Source: Mesorhizobium sp. SARCC-RB16n (GTDB lineage: Bacteria; Pseudomonadota; Alphaproteobacteria; Rhizobiales; Rhizobiaceae). From it: a DNA stretch of 64,000 nt. Every line of letters starts with the position of its first letter. Positions within the stretch are counted from its first letter, which is position 1. Shown here one piece after another: positions 57,392 to 64,000 of this stretch. Location of the stretch: positions 1 through 64,000 of the forward strand of contig NZ_ML703283.1 of the NCBI RefSeq assembly GCF_008520305.1. Direction: 5' to 3'. Made by a program: the position numbers and the translations under genes. The notes beneath the pieces were generated by a model, which worked only from the letters and a program-made list of their open reading frames with translations, made no database searches and had not been told where the DNA came from.

Positions 57392-57778
57392 CTACTGCTT
57401 GGCGGCGGCTTCCAGGTAGGCGATCACATTGGCGATGTCGGCATCGTTCGGGAGCCCGGCGAAGGGCATCTTGTTGCCGGGCACCTTTGTCTTCGGCGAC
57501 TTGATGTATTCAGCGATATTGGCCTCGTCCCAGACCAGGCCGCCTGCACCCGCCTTCTTCATCGCGTCGGAATATTTGGCCTGGAAGCTCGGCAGCGAAC
57601 CTGCCTTCCGGCCGATGACGCCGTGCAAGGATGGACCGATCTTGTCCTTGTCGGTCGCCGCTTCATGGCAGACCATGCATTTGGTGAAGATCTTCTTGCC
57701 GGCATCGGCATCGCCCGCTGCAAAGGCCGGAGTGGTCGCGATAAATGAAATTGCAAGAAGGGCCGCGGTCAGTCTCAT
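57392..57778 (-). CDS. Periplasmic c-type cytochrome (class I)
   Basis: 128 residues from ATG 57778, with GGGAGGAG upstream. Signal peptide to AFAAGDA. Heme motif CMVCH (C34, C37, H38), with a distal Met in NKMPFAGL. Resembles cytochrome c2/c550 electron carriers. It may supply electrons to the oxidase encoded at 59654-64000, which is inference. Confidence 0.92.
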   Translation of the reverse strand: MRLTAALLAISFIATTPAFAAGDADAGKKIFTKCMVCHEAATDKDKIGPSLHGVIGRKAGSLPSFQAKYSDAMKKAGAGGLVWDEANIAEYIKSPKTKVPGNKMPFAGLPNDADIANVIAYLEAAAKQ

Positions 57779-58103
57779 GGCATTCTCCTCCCTCAAATCG
57801 GCGCTGTCCGCGCCGTGGATGCTATCGCATGTCGCCCGAAAGTAACCTCGGTTTTGGGACAGCGACATGCATAAGGCTAAAATTAGCGGGTTGCATCACT
57901 CCTTTTCGACGCCACGCGCTTCAATGCCGCGCACGGTAACGCGTCATGCGGTATTTAGGTTGCAGACCGGGGGCCGAACGCGACAAGGTCTGGGAACAAT
58001 GCTATGATCCCGACGGTGCAGGTCGCGGTTTGGCGTGGCCAGTCACGCAGACGGCAGCACCGAAAGCCGCGACCGAACCGGGCTCGATCCTGGAGGAATG
58101 GTC
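57779..58103. other. 325-bp divergent intergenic region
   Basis: Between the cytochrome c gene and the DUF2189 gene. It contains the two ribosome sites (GGGAGGAG for the cytochrome, GGAGGA for DUF2189) and must hold both promoters. A plus-strand frame at 57946-58173 is open but has no ribosome site or family match. No convincing dyad or tRNA seen. Confidence 0.6.
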
Positions 58104-58946
58104 ATGGCAAATTTCCATGTCTACGCAGCAGGCACCGGCAGCAAGCTCGAACATCCCGCTATCCGCCGGATAGGGGTTGCGGATGTTTTTGACGCGCTTC
58201 GCCGGGGATTTGACGATTTTTGGGAAAAACCCTCGCACTACGTCTTTTTATGCCTGATCTATCCGGTTGCCGGTATCGTGCTGATCACCTGGAGCTCCGG
58301 CGGCAACGCGCTTCAGCTCGTCTATCCACTGATGACCGGCTTCGCGCTTCTAGGCCCCTTCGCCGCGCTTGGCCTCTACGAGATCAGCCGCCGGCGCGAA
58401 CAGCAACTCGACCCGTCGTGGCGACATGCCTTCGACGTCCGAAAATCGCCCGCCATGCCGGCTATCGCCGCTCTAGGGGTCATGCTGGTGGTGCTGTTCA
58501 TCGCCTGGCTGGTAACCGCGCGCGCGCTCTATGCATACCTCTATGGCGACGCCGCGCCGGCATCGTTCTTCAGCTTTATCGCAGATGTGCTGACCACGCA
58601 GCGCGGCTGGACGCTGATCATTCTGGGCAACCTCATCGGTTTTCTGTTTGCCCTCGTCGTGCTCAGCACCACGGTCGTCGCCTTCCCGCTACTCCTCGAC
58701 CGCGACATCGGCGCCTACGCGGCCATCGAGACTTCGGCGCGAGCGGTCATGACGAACCCCGTGCCGCTGCTGCTGTGGGGTCTCATCGTCGCCGTTGCGC
58801 TGGGTCTCGGCTCGCTGCCGCTGCTCGTCGGGCTGGCCGTGGTCCTGCCCGTGCTCGGCCATTCGACCTGGCACCTTTACCGCAAGCTGATCGAACCGGC
58901 GCCAGCCCCTGTCCCAGCCAAGGCAAAAATACGCAAAGGGAGCTGA
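58104..58946 (+). CDS. DUF2189 membrane protein
   Basis: 280 residues from ATG 58104, after GGAGGA; a GTG/ATG further upstream is less likely. About six helices. The IRRIGVADVFDALRRGFDDFWEKPSHYVFLCLIYPVAG opening and LYEISRRREQQLDPSWRHAF are DUF2189 features. Function unknown. Confidence 0.9.
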   Translation: MANFHVYAAGTGSKLEHPAIRRIGVADVFDALRRGFDDFWEKPSHYVFLCLIYPVAGIVLITWSSGGNALQLVYPLMTGFALLGPFAALGLYEISRRREQQLDPSWRHAFDVRKSPAMPAIAALGVMLVVLFIAWLVTARALYAYLYGDAAPASFFSFIADVLTTQRGWTLIILGNLIGFLFALVVLSTTVVAFPLLLDRDIGAYAAIETSARAVMTNPVPLLLWGLIVAVALGLGSLPLLVGLAVVLPVLGHSTWHLYRKLIEPAPAPVPAKAKIRKGS

Positions 58947-59077
58947 TCCGATTTGCCCAGTGCATGCGCGCAAAGTGACGCGGCAACGACATGCACAAAT
59001 AGAGGCGGCGTCGCCTTGCCGCCGATTGCTCGACGAAGGAGAGGCGCCCACCGTGTAAAGAGGCGGGCGCTTCTGGT

Positions 59078-59548
59078 TCACGCCGGATGGCTGAAGCGAG
59101 CGACCCGCGCATCCCTCAGCAGATTGCGGAAGTCGGCGCCCGTGACATGCACCAGCGTCTTGTGATCGCCGGCTTCGAAATAGACATCGCCTTCCGCGCC
59201 AAAGCTCTCGTCGAGAATGACCGGCACGCCATAGGCGGCGCCCAAGGGCGGCACGGCGCCAATGTCGCAGTCGCTGAACACCTCTCCGATTTCATCTTCG
59301 GAAGCGAGGCCAAGCCGTCTGTCGACCACGTCCTGCAACGTATTGAACTCGACCCGATGGCTGCTCGGAACCACCGCCAGCGCATAGCCCATCTCGTGAT
59401 GGACCAGCACCGATTTGGCGAGTCGGCGGCCCGGAACATGCGCTGCCTGCGCCGTCTGGCTGCTGGTCGAGGTTCGGTGGTGGGCAACGGTATCGTAGGC
59501 GATGCCCTTGCCGGCAATATAGTCCTGGAGTTTCCTTGCGATCGTCAT
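59078..59548 (-). CDS. YbaK/EbsC-type aminoacyl-tRNA deacylase
   Basis: 156 residues. The VPGRRLAKSVLVHHEMGYALAVVP segment with its conserved Lys and the GAVPPLGAAYGVPVILDES segment are typical of the YbaK/ProX editing domain. It clears mischarged tRNA (e.g. Cys- or Ala-tRNA-Pro). Which amino acid is not readable. Lies 105 bp from the oxidase genes, same strand. Confidence 0.9.
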   Translation of the reverse strand: MTIARKLQDYIAGKGIAYDTVAHHRTSTSSQTAQAAHVPGRRLAKSVLVHHEMGYALAVVPSSHRVEFNTLQDVVDRRLGLASEDEIGEVFSDCDIGAVPPLGAAYGVPVILDESFGAEGDVYFEAGDHKTLVHVTGADFRNLLRDARVARFSHPA

Positions 59549-59653
59549 CGTAGGCGCCTTTCTGTTGGAGGTGGGGACGCGTCTGAGAACGAGGCAACCA
59601 TTGTCCTCCCGTCACTTTTCCTGTCAACGAAGAAACGCGATCCGGCGAGCGGT

Positions 59654-60034
59654 CTATGGCCCCATGCCGAATGACAGGACACGGGTGAGTTCGGTGTAAC
59701 CGGACTCGAGAACCATGATCCAAACGAACACCAGGATCAGCAGTGGCGGCACCAGGATCGCATAGGCAAGCGCCAGCCGCTCCCAGGCCATGTGCATGAA
59801 CACGGCGACGATCAACCCGGCCTTGAGCATCATGAAGGTAATGATCAGGCCCCATCTGAGATGGCCCTGGAGGCCGAAATAGTCGATGCTGTATGAGCCG
59901 GCGCTGAGGATGAACAGCCAGCCCCAGACGACGAGATAAAGCCTGATCGGGTGCTGCTGGCCTTCCGCGTGTCCCACCTGATGCAAGGGAGCGTGTCCTT
60001 GCAGCCCTTGTTCCCGTGCTTCCGCCTGTGCCAT
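59654..60034 (-). CDS. Cytochrome c oxidase subunit IV-type small membrane protein
   Basis: 126 residues with three helices. HPIRLYLVVWGWLFILSAGSY and LIITFMMLKAGLIVAVFMHMAWE are the prokaryotic subunit IV (CtaF/CyoD-like) features. N-terminal 25 residues are soluble and His/Gln-rich. Lies 9 bp after coxP, so it closes the oxidase operon. Confidence 0.87.
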   Translation of the reverse strand: MAQAEAREQGLQGHAPLHQVGHAEGQQHPIRLYLVVWGWLFILSAGSYSIDYFGLQGHLRWGLIITFMMLKAGLIVAVFMHMAWERLALAYAILVPPLLILVFVWIMVLESGYTELTRVLSFGMGP

Positions 60035-60043
60035 CGCTCCACC

Positions 60044-60772
60044 TCACCAAAGATAGAAGAATGCGAAGATGAATACCCACACCAGGTCGACGAAGTGCCA
60101 GTAGAGCCCCATGATCTCGACGCTCTCGTACTGGCCGCGCCGGCTGGTGAAGAACCCGCGCGCGCCGGCTTCGAAGTCGCCGCGCCACACCTTGCGCGCG
60201 GTGATCAACAGGAAGATCACACCGATGGTCACATGGGTGCCGTGGAACCCGGTGATCATGAAGAAGGATGAACCGAATTGCACGGCGCCCCAGGGATTTG
60301 TCCAGGGCCGCACGCCCTCGGTGATGAGCTTCGTCCACTCGAAAGCCTGCATGCCGACGAAGGACGCGCCCAGGGCGGCGGTGAGCAGCATCAACGCCGC
60401 GGTCTTCCTGCGATCGTGCCGGTAGCCGAAATTGACCGCCATGGCCATCGTGCCGCTCGACGAAATCAGCACGAAGGTCATGATCGCGATCAGGATCAGC
60501 GGAATGTCCTGGCCGAACAAGTGCAGCGCGAAAACCTCGCTCGGGTTGGGCCAAGGCACCGTCGTCGACATGCGCGCGGTCATGTAGGACAACAGGAAGC
60601 AGCCAAAGATGAAAGTGTCGCTGAGCAGGAAGATCCACATCATGGCCTTGCCCCAGGAGACGTTCTTGAACGCCCTCTGGTCGGATGACCAGTCGGCCGC
60701 GATGCCGCGCAGGCCTGGCGGCCGCGGAGCGACCGGTGCGGCGTGTTCCAGCGTGGTCTCGGCCATGAGCAT
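60044..60772 (-). CDS. coxP: Cytochrome c oxidase subunit III (second copy)
   Basis: 242 residues, seven helices. The GKAMMWIFLLSDTFIFGCFL and ITGFHGTHVTIGVIFLL motifs and the C-terminal YWHFVDLVWVFIFAFFYLW are standard subunit III. Named by the coxMNOP order of Bradyrhizobium, where CoxO and CoxP are both subunit III homologues; that recollection is not checked here. Confidence 0.9.
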   Translation of the reverse strand: MLMAETTLEHAAPVAPRPPGLRGIAADWSSDQRAFKNVSWGKAMMWIFLLSDTFIFGCFLLSYMTARMSTTVPWPNPSEVFALHLFGQDIPLILIAIMTFVLISSSGTMAMAVNFGYRHDRRKTAALMLLTAALGASFVGMQAFEWTKLITEGVRPWTNPWGAVQFGSSFFMITGFHGTHVTIGVIFLLITARKVWRGDFEAGARGFFTSRRGQYESVEIMGLYWHFVDLVWVFIFAFFYLW

Positions 60773-60805
60773 TTCCTCCTTGGGTATGGCCCGTCGCGCG
60801 GCCGT

Positions 60806-61510
60806 CTAGGTCAAGAGCCCTCGGCAGATGTCGATCACATTATCCGCCCAGCCCATGAGCACGCAGAAAAGCACCAGCCAGACGGCAAGCAGGATGTGCC
60901 AGTATGTCGCGCAGAGCTCGGTCGACAGAACGAGGCTTCCGGACCGGGCGCCTTGCCATGCGCGCACATTGACCCGGCCGAGCGCCACCAATCCGCCGAT
61001 AATGTGAAGGCCGTGCATCGCAGTCAGGAGATAGAAGAAGCTGGCGGCCGGGTTCTCTGTCGCGAAATAGCCTTCGGCGGCGAAATCGCGCCAGGCGAGC
61101 AATTGCCCAGCCAGGAAAGCCACCGATGCCAGGGCGCCGGCGAGAAGGGCAAGCCGGAGATTGTCCAGTTGGGCTTTGTGCGCGGCAGACACCGCGCCTT
61201 GCAGCGCCAAGCTCGCCAGCACCAGCATGGCGGTGTTGAGCCACAGCAGCCTCGGGGCTGGAGCGGCCTGCCAGTCGGCATAGTCCATGCGCATGACATA
61301 GGCGCTGATCATAAGCGCGAACAGCGCGCCGACCACGGCAAGGAACACGCCGAGCCCGATCTTGGCCGGATGCACGAGCGACGCTTCCGTCTCGGGAAAC
61401 GCCGTGACCGGCCCGGCCTCGAGCCACGGCTTGGACATCAGCCGCTGGCGCGACAGCCACCAGCCGACAACGCCGGTTACGGCGGCCAGGAGGATCAGGA
61501 TCGCGATCAT
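60806..61510 (-). CDS. coxO: Cytochrome c oxidase subunit III-like protein (first copy)
   Basis: 234 residues, seven helices. Diverged subunit III: MHGLHIIGGLVALGRV and the C-terminal ATYWHILLAVWLVLFCVLMGW match. It begins with an ATGA overlap on coxN. The unusual feature is two adjacent, dissimilar subunit III genes in one operon. Confidence 0.87.
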   Translation of the reverse strand: MIAILILLAAVTGVVGWWLSRQRLMSKPWLEAGPVTAFPETEASLVHPAKIGLGVFLAVVGALFALMISAYVMRMDYADWQAAPAPRLLWLNTAMLVLASLALQGAVSAAHKAQLDNLRLALLAGALASVAFLAGQLLAWRDFAAEGYFATENPAASFFYLLTAMHGLHIIGGLVALGRVNVRAWQGARSGSLVLSTELCATYWHILLAVWLVLFCVLMGWADNVIDICRGLLT

Positions 61511-63282
61511 GCGGGGCCGCCTTGCGTCAATGGGCGCGGATCGTTCTGCGCAATGAAGTCTTCCGGCGCGCCGGGCACGCTATAGTCATAGGCCCAGCGG
61601 TAGACCACGGGCAGTTCCTTGCCGAAATTGCCGTGTGGCGGCGGCGTGCCGGCCGTCTGCCACTCGAGCGTCGTCGCCCGCCACGGATTGTCGCCTGCTG
61701 GCCGCCCGTGGCGAATGCTCCACAGCAGGTTGAACAGGAATACCATCTGGGCGAAGCCGACGATCAGCGCGGCCACGGTGATGAACTCGTTCAGCGTATG
61801 CACCGAAGGCGGGACGAAGGCCGTATCGCCGAGCTCGGGATAGCGGCGCGGCACGCCGACCAGCCCGATATAGTGCATCGGGAAGAAGATCATGTAGGTA
61901 CCGATGAAGGTCACCCAGAAGTGGAAGCGGCCCATCGCCTCGTTGAGCATCCGGCCGGTGATCTTGGGGTACCAATGATAGATTGCACCGAATACCACCA
62001 TGATGGGTGCCACGCCCATCACCATATGAAAATGCGCGACGACGAACATCGTATCCGACAGCGGCACGTCGACCACCACATTGCCGAGGAAAAGCCCGGT
62101 CAGCCCGCCATTGACGAAGGTGACGATGAAAGAGAGCGCAAACAGCATCGGGATGGTCAGGTGGATGTCGCCGCGCCACAATGTCAGCACCCAATTGTAG
62201 ACCTTGATGGCGGTGGGGATGGCGATGATCAGCGTGGTGGTGGCGAAGAAGAAGCCGAAATAGGGATGCATGCCCGAGACATACATGTGGTGCGCCCAAA
62301 CGACGAAGGAGAGCGCGCCGATGCTGATGATCGCCCACACCATCATGCGATAGCCGAAGATGTTCTTGCGCGCATGCGTGCTGATGAGGTCGGAGACGAT
62401 GCCGAAGGCGGGCAGCGCCACGATGTAGACTTCAGGATGGCCGAAGAACCAGAAAAGGTGCTGGAACATGATCGGGCTGCCGCCATCGTGCGGCAGCGGG
62501 GTGGCGCCCATTTCCACGATCGCCGGCATGAAGAAACTCGAGCCGATCACGCGGTCGAACAGCATCATCACGCAGGCGACGAAGAGCGCCGGGAAGGCCA
62601 GCAGCGCCATGACCGTGGCGGTGAAAATACCCCAGACGGTCAGCGGCAGGCGCATCAGCGTCATGCCGCGCGTGCGACCCTGAAGCACGGTCACCACATA
62701 GTTGAGGCCGCCCATGGTGAAACCGATGATGAACAGGATCAGCGACACGAGCATCAGGATGATGCCCCAATCCTGTCCGCCGGGCGTGCCTGAGGTAATG
62801 GCCTGCGGCGGATAGAGCGTCCAACCGGCGCCTGTCGGCCCCCCCGGCGCAAAGAAGCCGCCGACGAGCACCAAAACGGCAAGCAGATAGATCCAGTAGC
62901 TCAGCATGTTGACATAGGGAAACACCATGTCGCGTGCGCCGACCATCAACGGAATGAGGTAATTGCCGAAGCCGCCAAGGAACAGCGCGGTCAAGAGGTA
63001 GATCACCATGATCATGCCGTGCATGGTCATGAATTGATAATACATGTCCGGCGAGATGGACGCGAAAGTGTCGGGAAAACCAAGCTTCAGGCGCATCAGC
63101 CAGGACAGCACCAGCGCGACGAGCCCGATGGACAGCGCCGTGCCGGCATATTGGATGGCGATGACCTTGGCATCTTGTGAAAAGACGTATCTCGTCCACC
63201 AGCTGTGCGGGTGATAGAGTTCCACCTCCGCCACTTCCGCGGCCGGAATGAAGTCTGCTCCATGAGGCGTGACGTCAACCAT
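61507..63282 (-). CDS. coxN: Cytochrome c oxidase subunit I
   Basis: 591 residues, 12 core helices. Heme-copper ligands are present: FWFFGHPEVYIVALPAFG, the HH of VWAHHMYVSG, and VVAHFHMVMG with the two heme histidines. The GHPEVY motif shows an A-type oxidase. Reduces oxygen to water using cytochrome c electrons and pumps protons. N-terminal extension of about 25 residues precedes helix I. Confidence 0.96.
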   Translation of the reverse strand: MVDVTPHGADFIPAAEVAEVELYHPHSWWTRYVFSQDAKVIAIQYAGTALSIGLVALVLSWLMRLKLGFPDTFASISPDMYYQFMTMHGMIMVIYLLTALFLGGFGNYLIPLMVGARDMVFPYVNMLSYWIYLLAVLVLVGGFFAPGGPTGAGWTLYPPQAITSGTPGGQDWGIILMLVSLILFIIGFTMGGLNYVVTVLQGRTRGMTLMRLPLTVWGIFTATVMALLAFPALFVACVMMLFDRVIGSSFFMPAIVEMGATPLPHDGGSPIMFQHLFWFFGHPEVYIVALPAFGIVSDLISTHARKNIFGYRMMVWAIISIGALSFVVWAHHMYVSGMHPYFGFFFATTTLIIAIPTAIKVYNWVLTLWRGDIHLTIPMLFALSFIVTFVNGGLTGLFLGNVVVDVPLSDTMFVVAHFHMVMGVAPIMVVFGAIYHWYPKITGRMLNEAMGRFHFWVTFIGTYMIFFPMHYIGLVGVPRRYPELGDTAFVPPSVHTLNEFITVAALIVGFAQMVFLFNLLWSIRHGRPAGDNPWRATTLEWQTAGTPPPHGNFGKELPVVYRWAYDYSVPGAPEDFIAQNDPRPLTQGGPA

Positions 63283-63330
63283 CCCTGAACCTCTCCGCTC
63301 TTTCCGGTCCTCCTCGGGGCCGGTTTATGC

Positions 63331-64000
63331 TTACTCTGCCTTCGCCTGTGCCGTCGCCGGTGCGGCAAGCACGCCCACTTTGGCAGGTGCCGACATCTGG
63401 GCAAAGGTCGACTGCTGCTTCAGCCAGGCCAGATAATCCTCCTGGGTGTCGACCTTCACGACGCCACGCATGAAAGCGTGACCGACGCCGCAAAGCTCGG
63501 CGCAAAGAACTTCGAAACTCCCTGTCTTGGTGGGGGTGAACCAGAAATAGGTGACCGTGCCGGGAACCATGTCCATCTTGGCGCGGAACTCCGGCACGTA
63601 AAAATCGTGCAGCACGTCGATCGAGCGCAGCAACACCTTGACCGGCTTGCCGATCGGCAGATGCAGATCGGTCGCCACGACGACGACATCGTCCTGACCG
63701 TTCGGGTCCTGTGGGTTGATGCCAAGCGGGTTCTCGGAACCGATGAGCCGGGCGTTCGAGGTGCCAAGCTTGCCGTCGGCGCCAGGCAAGCGGAAGCTCC
63801 ATTGCCATTGCTGCGCAACGACCTCGATCTCGGTCGCGTCCTTGGGAACGGTGACGAACTGGCTCCACACGAACAGCCCAGGCGCCAGCAATGCTGCGAC
63901 GCCGACAGCGGTGACCACGGTCAGCCAGGATTCGAGCTTCCTGCTTTCGGGCTCGTAGTGCGCCTTCTGCCCTTCCTTGTGCCGGAAGCGGTACACGCAA
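63331..64000 (-). CDS. coxM: Cytochrome c oxidase subunit II (5' end outside the window)
   Basis: At least 223 residues; the reading frame runs off the window at 64000. The visible part begins in the loop after helix I (VYRFRHKEGQKAHYEPE), followed by helix II (LTVVTAVGVAALLAPGLFVWSQ) and the CuA domain: VVAQQWQWSFRLPG and CAELCGVGHAFM with the copper Cys, His and Met. No fused cytochrome c domain at the C-terminus, which ends in a short Ala-rich tail. Confidence 0.93.
   Translation of the reverse strand, partial: CVYRFRHKEGQKAHYEPESRKLESWLTVVTAVGVAALLAPGLFVWSQFVTVPKDATEIEVVAQQWQWSFRLPGADGKLGTSNARLIGSENPLGINPQDPNGQDDVVVVATDLHLPIGKPVKVLLRSIDVLHDFYVPEFRAKMDMVPGTVTYFWFTPTKTGSFEVLCAELCGVGHAFMRGVVKVDTQEDYLAWLKQQSTFAQMSAPAKVGVLAAPATAQAKAE

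Noticed and set aside
57946-58173. 75-residue plus-strand frame in the gap before the DUF2189 gene
   Set aside because: No ribosome site, no family match, and it overlaps the DUF2189 start in another frame.

Overview
The window is high-GC DNA, densely packed and almost entirely chromosomal in character. Gene content points to a rhizobial alphaproteobacterium, most likely Mesorhizobium or a close relative. The grounds are a smo/mtlK polyol operon with its SorC-type regulator, a urease cluster carrying the DUF1272 and HupE/UreJ genes seen in rhizobia, a coxMNOP-type alternative oxidase with two subunit III genes, and several palindromic intergenic repeats of the kind rhizobia carry. The genus is inferred from remembered gene orders, not from a search. 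No phage, insertion sequence, CRISPR array, tRNA or rRNA was seen.

Layout. (1) 28-13876: a fused [2Fe-2S]/molybdopterin hydroxylase with its FAD subunit, nicotinamidase PncA, an ArsB/NhaD-type antiporter, a complete LivFGHM-type ABC importer with a Tat-signal binding protein, an unidentified polytopic membrane protein, and nicotinate phosphoribosyltransferase PncB. (2) 13997-18439: a LysR regulator divergent from an agmatinase-family ureohydrolase, followed by a polar amino-acid-type ABC importer that has no ATPase gene. (3) 18587-21087: a quinone-oxidoreductase-like protein and a MATE exporter. (4) 21320-40866: two carbohydrate/polyol systems that converge at 27718/27728. The plus-strand one has an AraC regulator, binding protein, two permeases, a medium-chain polyol dehydrogenase and an ATPase. 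The minus-strand one is smoEFGK-smoS-mtlK-HAD-FGGY kinase. SmoC, a second HAD phosphatase and a class II aldolase-like protein follow. (5) 40947-50025: the urease cluster ureD-A-(DUF1272)-(hupE/ureJ)-B // C-(membrane protein)-(GST)-E-F-(DUF3995)-G, broken between ureB and ureC by two opposite-strand genes for exported proteins. (6) 50227-59548: an orphan NodF/NodE-like acyl carrier protein and ketosynthase pair, a GST, a histone-H1-like basic protein, a P-loop kinase, an aldose epimerase-like protein, a DD-carboxypeptidase-like lipoprotein, DUF1003 and DUF2189 membrane proteins, a cytochrome c and a YbaK-type deacylase. (7) 59654-64000: an aa3-type oxidase operon (coxM-N-O-P plus subunit IV), cut by the window end inside coxM.

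How it fits together. Most of the window imports and degrades nitrogen and carbon compounds: purine- or N-heterocycle-type hydroxylation, nicotinamide salvage (PncA makes nicotinate, PncB returns it to NAD), guanidino-compound hydrolysis that releases urea, urease that splits urea, and polyol oxidation to ketoses that are then phosphorylated. Ureohydrolase and urease lie in one window and could form one nitrogen route, but they are about 25 kb apart.

Non-coding structure worth attention: a 47-bp perfect inverted repeat containing the apparent start codon of a membrane protein (12376-12530) and a sibling element inside the liv-type operon (9332-9476); a mosaic repeat that supplies the last codons of a GST gene (43273-43373); strong intercistronic hairpins in both polyol operons; and palindromic operator candidates beside the LysR, SmoC and molybdenum-hydroxylase genes. 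I found no clearly unprecedented multi-gene system. The most unusual arrangements are the split urease cluster and the orphan ACP/ketosynthase pair.
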